Assembly: GCA_903813345.2 (NCBI GenBank)
Contig: CAIIXF020000010.1
Location: forward strand, 21,093,181 to 21,157,180
Direction: 5' to 3'
DNA length: 64,000 nt
DNA from: Owenia fusiformis
Taxonomy: Eukaryota; Annelida; Polychaeta; Sabellida; Oweniidae
Shown one piece after another: positions 46,907 through 59,783 of this stretch. How positions within the stretch are numbered: position 1 is the first letter of the stretch; each line of letters begins with the position of its first letter. Under the pieces are notes generated by a model. The model was not told the DNA's origin and did no database searches. It was given only the letters and a program-made list of their open reading frames with translations. Position numbers and translations under genes: made by a program.

Positions 46907-48864
46907 AACAGGGGTTTCTAAACCTCTATGTGCTGTACCTCTGATTATAAAACACTTGCTTAGGTCCAGTAACTGTTCTAATGGACCAAAATGCCAGTAT
47001 CAACTTTTCTAAAAATCTACGGTGAATTCTCTCAGATTACCTTCAGATGTGTAATTCATACCTTTTGATTAGAAACTGAATCTAACGTTATAAAATGAAA
47101 CTTCAGTTTCTGGTTGAGATGACCCATACGTGAGGTGAAACATAGAAGTAGCTTATGTTTTATAATGTCTTACTTAAGGTGGGGTAGGTTAATAAGATAA
47201 GTGAAGTTTTTGACACATCAAAAACGAGCAGTTTAATAGTATTATAGATACAGGTGTAACATGAATGATGGTTCACAATTACTGTCTTTATTCCATATTG
47301 CCCCATACAGCTGCATATTCTCGTCTTTCCCCTCTGGCACTTATGTTTCCGTATTTACTATATTAATTAGGAAATCCTGCTTATTGCCAAGGAATAAACC
47401 GATTACGTATTGCATAATTTCCGCCAGGGGTATATTACCATTGTTATATAATTACCAGAATAGTACTATACAATACTACTCGGCTAAGTTGCCATTGTAC
47501 GATATGGCATGTTAGCCTTGGGATCTTCGGAGGGAAAACCTTTATTATTAGAACGTTAAGAAGTGCTGGGCTTATCGAGTAACCTTATCCAAAAATCTTC
47601 TCTTGTCGTCTACTGCTAATAAAGAATAACTACCGCTCAACGTTTCATTGTCACATTGGCACCGTCACATTGCGTGCTCGGAATCGAAACCTGTTTAAAA
47701 CAGTGAAAATCAATAGAATTGTGTTCATATGAGTAAAGAAAAGGACGGTTTGTGCTCATCACTACGTCAATTATCTTAAACAAGAGAGGAAATTGTCTTG
47801 TCTAATCGAAGTAAATGAATTGCGTTCTATGATCATCCACATTGTAATAATTAGATCAATCGCGAGATCAATAGTGTAATGAATTGATCGCTAATGTAAT
47901 ACTCTATGACGTTCAAACTCGATAACCTGTTTGAAATATATTGAATTGCAAATAATTAAACCCAATCTAGATCGAACAAACAATGGTGTATATAGTCTAC
48001 AATAGGAAATAGTCCTAGGCTGTGTGAGCAGCATTAACTGCTAATATTTCCCGTTGTTGCTAGCATTGACACACCTTTATGCTCATCAAGAGGGAGGAAA
48101 AACTATCATCATACACGAGTGATTGCATACTTTACACTGAGCCAGTACAGGAGAGAGATATTAACATTAATCATAGCTTTGGCAACAAGTCATCCGTGAC
48201 AAATAAGGTCGGTATGTTCAGACACATTTATCGTTTCATACGCAATAATACATAGATCTATCAATGCTTTGATAAGCTTAACCTTGATATGATAATATTT
48301 GTAATTACAACTAGATCTGTGCTTTATGTACCTGATTAATCTTCTATTATATTGCCGTATCTATTAAATGATAAAAAGGTGGATCATTGAATTCATTAGA
48401 TTGGCGTTAAAGCAGGTTGTATTGTCATGTGATATATCTAGAAATTGTTAATAAGCATGTTAATAACAATAAAAAGTTTGACGTTAATAAGAAAAGCATG
48501 CGTTTATGAGGTGAAATGAACAAGTATTCTTTCGCACAGTAATCCTTTGATAATTAATAACGATATCGAGGCAGCCTGTTACATCCGCCTGTATCATGAC
48601 AGTATACATGTAATAACACCTTAAGCCGAACGTGATTGACGTCAAGTGAGATACAACAATGAAATAATACAATGAAAAAATATTCAACAACGATGTTTTG
48701 GTGGATTTTTGAAAAGGTAGAAAATAAGAAATGAAAAAGTCCAAATAATTTAATTAGAAGGTGACATAAAAGAAAAAAATAATCCCTTGAATTCGGTGGA
48801 GAGGCCCCGTATATTGACAAATGCATCAAGTGGCTCCATTTTGTATGTAATTTAAAAAGAACTA
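46907..48864. other. Non-coding, nothing recognised
   Basis: AT-rich sequence with no recognised gene or repeat. Confidence 0.45.
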
Positions 48865-49047
48865 CACCATTACCGGTGTAAAAGGGTAGGTGGTCCTATC
48901 AAATTTTGGTCCTACTCTATTGATTTATGTGGTGACCTAATCACAATTATTTTCCTTATTATTTATTCACAGTCAGGGCCAGTTAGGGCCGTAAGGAAAG
49001 GGGACCATAATCCCCAGGGGACCATAATTTCTTTTACACCGGTTTAC
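48865..49047. mobile_element. ~180-bp MITE-like inverted repeat
   Basis: ACCGGTGTAAAAG at the left is matched by CTTTTACACCGGT at the right. Inside, GGTCC(T/C) motifs and a GGGGACCATAAT pair (GGGGACCATAATCC, GGGGACCATAATTT) are repeated. The target duplication is unclear. Confidence 0.5.
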
Positions 49048-49355
49048 ACGTTGTCGTTTCTTGACTTACACTTCATGTGTTGTGTGATGTTTTTGTCAAA
49101 TGTGGCCAATTCGGATAGACTTATTCGGATATGTCATATAAAGTTATGAATGTCTTGTGGATAATCCTTTGCACAATGAGGGAGTGGGGTCACCAAGTTG
49201 AATAGAAGGGGAACTACAAGTGGTATATTTGGAGGACGGGGGTATCTGGCTGAGAAACCTCTCCTTCTGTAGAGAATGTGATGGGTATGGAGCGAGTGAC
49301 ATTTTCAAGCAAATATAGAATATTTCCCACTTAAAGTGCCCGATAAACTATAAAA
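49048..49355. other. Non-coding, nothing recognised
   Basis: Unique sequence upstream of the candidate promoter. Confidence 0.4.
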
Positions 49356-49424
49356 TGCGCATGCGTCCAGGTGTTGATAAACTATAAATAGCGAAAATCC
49401 AGGGTTTGTCACCACAAGGTAAGC
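49356..49424 (+). promoter_or_regulatory. Candidate promoter with TATA box, NRF1-like site and short first exon
   Basis: TGCGCATGCGT at 49356-49366 resembles the NRF1 palindrome. TATAAATAG at 49383-49391 is a good TATA box. ACCACAAG|GTAAGCC (exon end 49418) gives a splice donor shortly downstream. If used, transcription would start near 49412-49415 or upstream and give a very short non-coding exon that could splice to 57820 in front of the PKA regulatory subunit. GATAAACTATAAA occurs twice, 34 bp apart. The combination is suggestive but unproven. Confidence 0.3.
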
Positions 49425-52400
49425 CAGGACGTGTTGAGAGAACAGCTAGTGTTGATATTGAATTTATATGTAGCCAGATAAGTTTCCTTGTTGAAATTAC
49501 ATATGGTTATTAGCAATACTTTGTAGGTGCTAAATAATAAAATATTTAGAGTATATATGAGAGAAATTGGTCATTTCGAACCTGTTGAAAAGTTTGTGGC
49601 TCTCGGCTACACCGGGGAATTTACTTCCATGAGTACACACATAAATGCGGGGTTCCCCAAGAGGTGACCTGGCATCAAATGTGCGACTAAATGCTACTAT
49701 CGAGAAGATAAAATAACGAACACGACAATAAGTTATTGCATGTGACAATTCCGAGCCTTCATCTCACGGAAGTATTTTGAAGTGAAAATAGGATTTTTGT
49801 TTTGATACATGGATTCAGATGAACGTAACTTTATTCTGACAACTAATCAAAACTGAACAAAATTGATTGTACGTAACAGACAATTTATTGTTTTACAATG
49901 TTTTGATTGGCTAAACGAATGAAACCAACAAATTATGACATGTAAAATGACAATTTTGAAATGTAAAATTTAAAAGTGACAAACACAACCTCCCTATCCA
50001 CTCTTTGGGAGCCCTAGTAAATTAGTAATATGGACATGCAGCAGTGGTAGTGTACAGCTTATTATCACACTACGCTTTGTTTTCTAAAGCCTGTTGTTTG
50101 TAATAACACTGTTCACTCAACGTATGTTTTGTGTGTGGGCAGTCAACGATAATCATTGTTTTATCCCGGTTATATGACCTCGGCAATTATAACAAAACCG
50201 TACTAAACGAAAAAACGCAAATAAGAGAAAGCTTTCACACACATATAAAAAATGAACTAGTCTAATCCGCCAGTATAAACTCTGTGCTATACGTAGCCGG
50301 GTCAGGCGCACACTTTAAGAATGACTTACCATGCCTTTCCACAAAGTAAAGCACGATGTCAGTGAGTGTACTGCTATAAAGTGGCTGGCGTTATAACATC
50401 AACACATAAACTGAATTTACGAGGCGATTTTCACACTGATCGTTGTAAAGAACAACATTAAATAATCTTAAACACCATTGACGGCGGCAAAGGCTATCAT
50501 CGACTTGTCCAAGGCTATTGTCGATCATATCAACGAGTTATACACAGTGAACGGTATCATATTACCTTATTGTTATTACATTATCGTATTGCACATTGTA
50601 TAATATCACATCAAAGTTCCGTGTATTGCGAATTGTGTGAGATTATATTATAGAGGATTGTATATTGTATACATATTGTATAATACACACTGTATAATAT
50701 CATATTATCGAGCATCACATATTGTATAAGATAAGAAATTATGCTCTGCCCCAAAGTCATACAAGGACCAGTACACGAAAAATATAGAGAAATTACATTT
50801 TTAGTGATACCACTTGAAGTCGATTAAGAAATTTACTTAGATTGTTAATAATGATGGATAGTGAAACGTCACCGCTTATCGGCCAAACGATACTATAATT
50901 GAATCATTTGCTATCCGAGGTTGGATAACGACGAGAAATCTCTTTAATAGCACTTCCTATATAGCAGTGATAAACTCATACCAATTCCAATACCAAAGGC
51001 ACAAAAATCAGTACACTTAAGTATAACAATCACACATTTTGTAATTGTATAAAACTTTGCAAAATAGTCAGTTTTAAAATGTCCAACATTTAGAAAATTG
51101 TTCAGGACGTACGCTCTTTACCATCATATTGCTAATAAATGCGGATTTGCTGTTCATAGATTGTGAAAGATGTCCATTATTAGTATTTGATAACACAAGA
51201 TTAAAATCGAGGAAACCAATGGTAAATGGAAAATATTTCTGACATATGAGCACCTATATATGGATAAGTATACAGTAATGGCATTGATAGACAGTATTTC
51301 CCACTAAAGATTTTAAGCATTTTGAGCATGCATTTTTTGTCATGCATTGTTTTCCCCCTATATTTACACATTTGCGTGAGTTTAGATAACTCGATCGCGA
51401 GCATTAAGAATCATAAACGATCTTGCGTTGATTCAAAGAGCTAGTCATCAAGATATGTGACTAACAAGAAAGAGGATTTCAGGTATTGGGGTTATTTGAG
51501 CACAGTCCATGGATTGCATCGAGGCCAGCTGTGGTCAGCTCCTCATATCTCTCCGGAAAATATTCTCCACTGTGTTGACGTATATTAACTAATAATTAAG
51601 TAAACACACAATAGAGTACAGACGCAAGTCTATGAGGGCGGATAAAAGACTGTCGTCAGCGGAAATAAAGAACCAGCACGATGCAACATCATAATGGTGA
51701 TCAAGAACGTCATTGTTATCAGATAACACTCAGTATGACACCATAGCTGAGGACGTTACTTGGCAATTATATAAAAATGAATCTACATGTAATATGTGTA
51801 CTTGTTTTCCCTACAAGTTAATTAAGAATCTGAAAAAATTAAGGATATGAAGTATCGCTTTCACCTGGTCATCTACAGCACCTCAGATATAGATCTCACT
51901 CACTAAGGAAATAATCACATATGCACATGCAATTACATATGGCATATATCTGTTGGAATTACTTTCAAACGAGTCAAACTATTTCCACTTCCGGTGACCT
52001 AGAGGGGAGCACTTGATTGCAGCTGTGATTACAAGACAGGTTGTGTTGGTGAAGTAGCCCACAGTCTTAAAGCAAGACTTAAGTGTTTGACTTCTCTCAA
52101 AATCTTTCACTTTTATTGCTAAGATATTTGAAAAATCAACTTTATCAAACGCTAGAAGCATTGCTAAAATCTAGAAACTCTCGTTGTGTTTTGCTATTTA
52201 TGAAAAATAACATATTTACCCTACATTTGGATCAATGATCAACATGATCACGACAACATTGATTAATGTATTTTTTATAACGGAATTGAATGTGTTTTAT
52301 CCACTGTACTTTACAATGAACCCTTCGTATTTGCTTGAATTCGCTTTTTTGAAACTTTCGTCTACACTCAGTTTTAAACCATATAGATCAAACGTGAGTC

Positions 52401-52897
52401 ATCTTTTCAAAATCTAGAATTATCATTGTCATCTTACCCTAATACTAGAATAATGTTAACTTATATAAGTGAAAGATATCGGATATTTCGCATTCTAAAG
52501 CCTGTAACTCAATATCTCAATTTATAATTCACATTTAGGATTAGGAATTGACCTGGATGACATCATCAAAAGGTGTGTAGAATCATCCCACCGTTTTACC
52601 AGGGGGGGGGGGGTTTCCAAAGATGACCTTTCGTATTGGCACGTTCGATATCAAAATTTAAAAATAGGCCTCGTTTGCCATTGAAATGAATCTCTCAATG
52701 TTCGCTGTTGTTTTATGAGTATTCTCTACTAGTTTGGTTCGAGTAACTTCAATAGTATTACCGTAGTTTTGAAATGATGATGTTGAACTGACGTTAACGC
52801 CATTTCCACGATTTCAAGTTTTACTTTGCACATGCGCGGCACTGAGAGAGCACGTACACGTGATCACATCCTGCAATTTGATTGGACATCATATAAT
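49425..52897. other. Non-coding, low-complexity patches
   Basis: No gene is supported. About 50565-50730 is an AT-rich, loosely repetitive stretch built on ATTGTATAATA(T/C)(C/A)ACA. A run of 12 G lies at 52602-52613. Confidence 0.4.
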
Positions 52898-52948
52898 GGG
52901 GAATCCCCGAATACGATAGAATATGAAAGAATTATGGGAGCTACTCAC
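52898..52948. repeat. 51-bp dispersed repeat, copy 2 (inverted)
   Basis: GGGGAATCCCCGAATACGAT then AGAATATGAAAGAATTATGG and GAGCTACTCAC is the inverted counterpart of 26248-26298. Confidence 0.75.
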
Positions 52949-55799
52949 TTCTACTGGTTTTAACATTGAGAGGTCAAAACCTCATTCTGAATATAGATCA
53001 CATGACTTATAAATGGAGAATCAAAATAGAATTTGAGAAATCTGAACATTTTTCTTCAGTTAAAATTGCAGACGCAGTGAAAGTCTTACAAAATGTAGAT
53101 TATTTTAACCCTTGTAAGTGTACATCATATTACTTTGGGAGTTGATATGTGTATTTATTGTAAAATCTGTAAAATAAAGCCCTCTGATTGCTACTGAGAT
53201 TGTCCCCTTTGATCCCCGGAGCAATACATAAAATATTGGCACGGAGGGAACAATCTCAGAAACAAGAATACAGACAATATAGAATATTTCTTAGGGATTA
53301 TCTCCTAGGTAAAATGTATTGGCCTAAGATCATTCGATAAAGATGCTTTGAATACAGGATATATTTCGCTCTCGATATCTTGTATTGGCATTCGACTTCG
53401 TCTCGTTCTAATACAGAATTTCTTGAGCAGAATATATCCTGTATTGCACTTCAAATCATTCAATAACATATAATATGTATCTCATCGAGCCATCCAGAGC
53501 TTGTCAGTCATCGAAATGGGAATGATTTTCATAATTTTGTAATCCAAGATGATATAGGTCAAGTAAATTGTTGGATAAAATACGTAAGCAACAAAAGGTG
53601 TAAAAGTATTAAAACACGCTAAAAGAAACACCCGAGAGTATACCTGGTCAGAATAACCACAACACATGTTGCGATTCAGCCAAGGGCGTTACAATACCCG
53701 GGAATTTATCGGTTCGTGCAGTACTTGTTTGTGATAGCGCCATCTGCAGGTCACTGTGGTTATAGCCTACATAATACGGGGTAGAATATCGGGAATCCGG
53801 TGCAGTTTCTATCCGTCGATTACGCTATGAATTGAAGCAAGTGTGACCACTTTATCCACTTAAACAATTTGATAAATGATTAAATCGTTAAACAAAATCG
53901 ATAAACACGTCATACACTTCCCATCTCCTTAGAAATTAGCATGTATTTATCTGTTTGTGTTTTCGGACGATGCTCGACCCAGACCACTAGGGAAATCCTT
54001 ATGCTAATTAGTATGACGTCATATTTTCCTGGGGAATCCTAGATTTCAAAGCCTCGGTCTTTTATTGTGTCAAATGTAAACGTTCTTTTGCAGACAGAAA
54101 ATTGACAGATTAGCTTTTAACTTTCAGCTTTGATGTTTAAATATTCTATATTTCTACCGGACTTCTTGCTGAATATCATATAATGTTATAACTTGATTTG
54201 GATTTTGGACGATTGCCTGATTGGTCCTTTCTGAAATTTTGATTGTGATTCACGATTGATTGGCAAGAAAAATATTCCTATTATTTTCCAGCGAAGTCTA
54301 AATGTTACATCATAAATTATAATAAGTGGGAAGCAGAATAAAGGATGGGCGGGGCCAGGGGATTGGTGGCCCTACCAGCCCCATCGATTCACACGCATAC
54401 ACATAATGAGACAAACACACCCAGGCTCCAGAGGCCGTGATGGAGCTATTTAGGGCACAAAATGGTTTAATAGACCGATATGTAGTGAATCCGCCATGTA
54501 TTGAAGGTAAAACAATCTGCATTATTGTTACTTCTATCAATACATGGATTGTGCAATGGAAAAGCAATGGCACAATCAAAAATGTGCATATCAATCGTGA
54601 ATATCTCTCGGTTCAAAGCTTAATTCCAACAGAATCGTGTCAAAATATGTGTCTGAATAACAGTTATACATTATAAGATCGCAAACTCTTACAAATTATC
54701 AGCTGAATGGCTAATTTTCAACGAAATGTCCTTAAGACAACAGCCCTGGGTCGCGCCTATGACGAAAATAAGCTTTAATATCCCTCCCCTAAATAATATT
54801 GATAATCACTTTTATGCGTGCGCGCGCAGCTCATCCACTGAACGAAACGCCACTTCCCGCTGGAATCACCGGGTATTGATCTTTCCCTTGATTCAGCACT
54901 GTTTTCGCATAATAGCTCATCAAACAGGTTATGCCGTCAAATAAGCAAAAGTCCATCTGGTTACCTGTTTTGTATATTGATAGCGAGTAATAACTCAAAT
55001 GAGATGCTTTGCTATATCACCTTAACGCTATATCTCTGCTGCTAGCTGGTATACGTTTTTTTATTTACAAATGAACACATATCCATATAATGAAACCTCT
55101 ATCCTTTGTATCATTTTGACTTTGATACTTAGTTAACTTCGTCTACAAAAAGTTTAGAACTAAACTTTGCGCTCAGGGTATGCAACGTTGTTATATTCAA
55201 TTTTACAATATAACAATACTACCTGGTTATATATGCACCTAGAATTATTGGTATCATTAGAGAAAACAGGTTAAATCCAAAAGTCAAACAAAGGATTAAA
55301 AACATCATTTGCCCTTGAGGAAAGAAATGTCAATAAAACATGTGTTACAAATTATAAATGTTACGTCCCCTTTGGCAACAACTACTGACATACACAGTAC
55401 ATCCGAATAGTAGACAGTGGAGTAGTTATGCTGAGAGGGACAATTTCAGCAGTAACCACATGTTTTCGGTACTTGAGTATTTGCTTAATATGTACACAAT
55501 TCCCTTGTTGTTACTATGATTGCCAATATCACCAATCGATCCTGTTGTCAGGAACAAGTACAAGTATATTCATAGGAACTGTTTGTCAGCAACCCACTGG
55601 ATCCAATATATTGACGTGTGACAAAGTGCTCTCTTTATTGAAATGCATCTTTGGGCATTGGAGTATGCTCCAATTATGCAGAACTTCACTCGGATGAAAT
55701 TGATTGATTTTTAGTCTTACTCTAATTTCAAAGAGCCATGGTTGCCGAATTCAAGAAAGATATCATGTATTGTGTATTTAGTACGGTAAATCGATGTAT
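52949..55799. other. Non-coding; small hairpins
   Basis: CTGAGATTGTCCC at 53194-53206 pairs with GGGAACAATCTCAG at 53246-53259. A looser palindrome with ATACAGGATATAT arms lies at about 53345-53452. A GC box (GGGCGGGG) lies near 54347. No gene is supported. Confidence 0.4.
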
Positions 55800-55925
55800 G
55801 AATAAACAAACAACCAATTAAGGATCGAACAAACGCACAACAGAGAAACACATGATGGCAAACAAACACATGGCGGTAAATAAACACACAACGGCAAATA
55901 AACACACAATAGAAAACGAACACAA
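55800..55925. repeat. ~21-bp tandem repeat, about 5 copies
   Basis: Units resemble AAACACACAACGGCAAATAA. The array keeps a minus-strand frame open with CVFI-Y/C-RCVF type repetition, which is not a gene. Confidence 0.75.
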
Positions 55926-56590
55926 AACAAGTACTTAGATTGATTTATCCAACAAACGAAGGCATCGTATTGATATCTATTACTTTTTCTGTAGTACAGT
56001 TGACGCATTGTGCATGATTGAGGTATCGACTTCTCCCAGATTTCCCACTATGGAATATGACTTCGTTCAGTATAAAATTAATTAGACTTTACAGGGTCTC
56101 TAAAGGGGAGAAAGGTCTCTATGACATTTCGTGATTACCATTCATGAAATGTGGTGTCCTTTAAATAACAATACTGTCATACCAGACGAGTGATCGTATG
56201 AAGAATGAACGCTACGTATGCTATAAATGATATTTTTACATAGTCATCATAGTAGTACATAGTATACGCAGCATTCGCTACGCCCCTAGCAGTAACACCT
56301 GGAACTATATAAATCCCAAGAATTCTAAAAGTTTCAAACCTCTGTAAGAGTTCTAGAAATACATGCATGTACATGTTAATGGATATAGCATACAGTTAAT
56401 TTATTTTGTGGAATTCTTTAAAAAAGAAAAATTGTCATATTTTGATTGCTGTCAGACTCATTGTCCATAAATCGACACTCTGCCTCGAATGGTGGATTTA
56501 GTGCTCATTTTGCAATATTGTAATTGGTATTTGAAGCCAAATGCATCTGCAAACTTTAGCCTAGATCTACACATTTCTGCTTACATATTA
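55926..56590. other. Non-coding, nothing recognised
   Basis: No gene or repeat was recognised. Confidence 0.4.
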
Positions 56591-56719
56591 GGGAGTTTAA
56601 GCTTGCATATAAAATCGAAACGCCAACCTATACGTGTGACAAACTGCCCATTCAAATGCACCGCTTAAATATTTTCTGTTCACGTTTAGGTTGTGAAAAA
56701 CATGAAAGCTTAAACTCCC
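56591..56719. mobile_element. 129-bp MITE with TA target sites
   Basis: GGGAGTTTAAGCTT at the left and AAGCTTAAACTCCC at the right are perfect inverted repeats flanked by TA on both sides. The similarity continues inward through CAACCTA.ACGTG. The TA target fits a Tc1/mariner-type MITE. Confidence 0.75.
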
Positions 56720-57819
56720 TATTATTTATGATATACGTTAACATAGCTTTTCTTGAAATATAAGTCATGATCATGAGGAACAAATAAGGTCAAGATACCA
56801 GCGGCAACAATAATTTTTAGTCAACGTATAAAGCAAATTGAATTCCAAATTGCTTCACTCAAAAAATTAATTATTCATATTATCACCATTTATCCATTCG
56901 TACTCCTGGGTACTATGGAAATCCATTGCAATACTGATAGCGTTGATAGTATCATCACACGATCGCAACAGAACACATATCCATTTCATTTGCATCATGT
57001 ATATAGCGGTCTCATCTGTAGATGCTTCAAACGCATTTTATAGCTCAATAGTGACATCAACGATTATAATATGATCTGCCTGGTTGCTTTTATGTCCCGT
57101 ATTTATAGAAGAGTTTCAGAGACAGAATTATCGTTTAAACAACCCTCCGTAAGTTTCGATACTCTTTAATGCAATTTCCCTATTAAACTTCACATTTAAG
57201 GTTATTCTTCATCTGCAAAAATGGTAATCAGAAAATTGTTTTAACCAAGAAATATAAATCCCGACCATGGGAAGTTTATCATCACAATACGAACGGTTTC
57301 CTTACTCAGGGTGTATCTATTCTGATTTTACGTGTTTGGCTTATGGCATGTGCATATATGTTTTCTAGAAAATGCCTATATCAATTATTCTAGGTGTTGC
57401 GGTTACCATAAATATAGGACACTTAGAAATGTTACAGTTAGAATTATTGAACAAGACGTATAATATGCCAATTTGGCATTCTGGTTCTTTAAGCGGGTGT
57501 CATGACCTGCTATAACGTCTATACCAATCTATATAAATGTACTACCACGTCTTTGATCTTATCTAAAAGGAAAATTAAAGGTTACATAGCAATTTGTCAC
57601 GTATCAATCTTACAGGTTAATAAAATTAATGAAGATTGGAATGTACCCTTAGCCTATAATAATGCACTGTATGAAGTATGGCAAACCTACAAATGACATT
57701 TTTCATGATAGTTTATGTTGTGGAAATGACTTTTAAAATGCCTGCAATGAATTACATGGATTTTGTGCAATCCTTTCTATCATCCTTTTAAATAACCTGG
57801 TATATACATTTATTTGCAG
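56720..57819. other. Presumed intron upstream of the PKA regulatory-subunit exon
   Basis: No coding exon was recognised. It ends at acceptor CATTTATTTGCAG (57819). Confidence 0.4.
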
Positions 57820-57877
57820 AGTTTAGCATCGTACTACGATCATCAGGCTGGAGTCGGGAGCCCCAAATCTCTCCAAC
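57820..57877 (+). other. 5' UTR part of the PKA regulatory-subunit exon
   Basis: The sequence follows a plausible splice acceptor (TTTATTTGCAG) and runs 58 bp to the start codon. In the reading frame of the protein there is a TAG near its beginning (57824-57826), so translation cannot enter from upstream and the ATG at 57878 is supported. The exon therefore probably joins a non-coding first exon. Confidence 0.55.
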
Positions 57878-58969
57878 ATGAACTTTGAAATCCCAGACGG
57901 TCTCGGAGATATGCTGCGAGACTTCACGGTGGCCGTCTTAAGGGAGAGACCTGGTGACATACATGACTTTGCCGTGGAATATTTCACTAAGACTCGCGAT
58001 CAGCGCAGACCAAAGTCAATACCAATGTATATTATTGTATCTGATGACGAGGATGCTGGTGAGCCTGACCCTGAAAAATTAAAGCGAAAAACAGATAAAA
58101 ATTCATTCGGCAGACGACATTCTGTTTCTGCTGAGCGTTATGACCCAGAGGCTGACGAAGGCGACGATGAAAAAGTTGTCTACCCGAAAAGTGATTCAGA
58201 ACGTAAAACTTTACAAGATGTCTGTAGATCTATTCTTATATTCAAAACATTAGACTCTGAACAAATAGCTGATGTAATCGACGCTATGTTTCAGAAAAAT
58301 GTTAAACCAGGGGACTCTATAATTCGACAAGGGGATGACGGTGATAATTTTTATGTCATCTCCGAAGGAACATACGATGTTTTCGTCAAAGTTGAGGGCA
58401 ATGATAAAAAGGTGCATACGTTTGATGGTAAGGGGAGTTTCGGTGAGCTAGCCTTATTGTACAACATGCCCCGATCGGCCACTGTCAACGCAACGTCTGA
58501 TGGAGTCCTATGGGCTATGGACAGGAAATCTTTCCAACGAATTGTTGTAAAGAGTGCGTTCAAAAAGCGAAAAATGTACGAAGGATTAATTGAGAATGTC
58601 CCTTTGTTAAAAAACCTAAACGACTACGAGAGAATGAGCCTTGCGGATGCTTTAGTGTCAAAATCTTTCTCAGACGGCGACACCCTTATGAAAGAGGGGG
58701 ACGAGGCTGACGGTATGTACTTCATGGAAGACGGCATTGTGCGAATTACAATCAGCAAAAACGGGACGGAAACAGAAGTTGCTCGACAAGGTCGGGGAAA
58801 ATATATCGGTGAATTGGCACTTATCGAGGACAAGCCAAGATCTGCAAATGTCATTGCAGTCGGCAAGGTCAAAGCTGCGTTCCTGGACAAAGACGCCTTT
58901 GAAAGAATCTTAGGAAATTGTTTAGATATCATGAAAAGGACAGCGCAGAATAGCTACAAAAATAACTGA
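57878..58969 (+). CDS. PRKAR2: cAMP-dependent protein kinase type II regulatory subunit, intronless
   Basis: The 363-residue protein would bind and inhibit PKA catalytic subunits and release them on cAMP binding. Residues 4-38 form the RII docking/dimerisation domain (EIPDGLGDMLRDFTVAVLR, DFAVEYF), which anchors to AKAPs. The inhibitor site is RRHSV at 79-83, with a phosphorylatable Ser82, the mark of type II rather than type I. Cyclic-nucleotide domain A carries FGELALLYNMPRSATV (Glu190, Arg199) and domain B IGELALIEDKPRSANV (Glu312, Arg321), so both cAMP pockets look intact. Compared with vertebrate RII (about 400 residues) the linker is shorter and the C-terminus stops about 18 residues early, after DIMKRTAQNSYKNN. 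The linker contains MYIIVSDDED, resembling a SUMO-interacting motif. The whole frame lies in one exon, unlike the many-intron genes usual in animals, which suggests a retrocopy under selection. Confidence 0.93.
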   Translation: MNFEIPDGLGDMLRDFTVAVLRERPGDIHDFAVEYFTKTRDQRRPKSIPMYIIVSDDEDAGEPDPEKLKRKTDKNSFGRRHSVSAERYDPEADEGDDEKVVYPKSDSERKTLQDVCRSILIFKTLDSEQIADVIDAMFQKNVKPGDSIIRQGDDGDNFYVISEGTYDVFVKVEGNDKKVHTFDGKGSFGELALLYNMPRSATVNATSDGVLWAMDRKSFQRIVVKSAFKKRKMYEGLIENVPLLKNLNDYERMSLADALVSKSFSDGDTLMKEGDEADGMYFMEDGIVRITISKNGTETEVARQGRGKYIGELALIEDKPRSANVIAVGKVKAAFLDKDAFERILGNCLDIMKRTAQNSYKNN

Positions 58970-59783
58970 TTTACAACAAGCATTTGACCAGAGAGACATC
59001 TATTGGTTAATATGTATCTCTGGATTGATTATCTCCAGTCTCATAGTTTTTTGTAGACATTTTGTAAAATTAGCATTTGATTGTCATCGGTCTTTACAAG
59101 TGTAACAGTGTATATACTAATCATGTAGTAACAGTATCGAATTACAAAATTTCCATCAGATCAGACTTTAAGTTTAATATAAAAAACATGTTTAATGATC
59201 ATCAACTGAGGTGTATAAACGTACACTGCAATATTTATAAAATGGTGAATTACAGAATGTGATGGATATTTTGTTATTTCTGCTTGTTTATACTTTCATA
59301 AAACTATTTAATCAGAATATTCAATAGCTTCAAAGCACACGATGAGCTTAACTTCTCCGATGATTTATATCGAAACGACACCGATCATCAAACTAAACAA
59401 CTGACATTCTATATTATCTATATTAACAACATTCATCAAAAGTAAACTATAGGTCATTTCTAGTTGATTGATCGTTTTGATCTCACAACAACAACAATAT
59501 AAATACAACCATTGATAAATGATCGTATGATACGTGAAGAAAACATAAGAATCAATCCTCCATATATATTTTGTTAAAGATTGGTTGTACCACAATGGGG
59601 TGTTTTTGAGCATGGCTAGCTACAATGGCATTGGTGTCAACCTACAGTCATGTTAAATCACATGATGCAGCTACTCAGCTATATATTCGGTGCCCTCATT
59701 TGGAAAATGGTGACAAATTTGTCAACCAGTCCCAGGAATTCTAAATAGAAAGAACCGCAGTAATAGGTTTTAATAACTACCCC
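58970..59783. other. 3' region of the PKA regulatory-subunit gene
   Basis: No AATAAA was found in this stretch. Variant signals such as AATATA (about 59177) exist but cannot be confirmed. No other gene was recognised. Confidence 0.4.

Noticed and set aside
46588-46908. 106-codon + frame in a GC-richer patch, with a frame on the opposite strand
   Set aside because: The patch is the right arm of the inverted-repeat element ending at 46906. The open frames follow from high GC.
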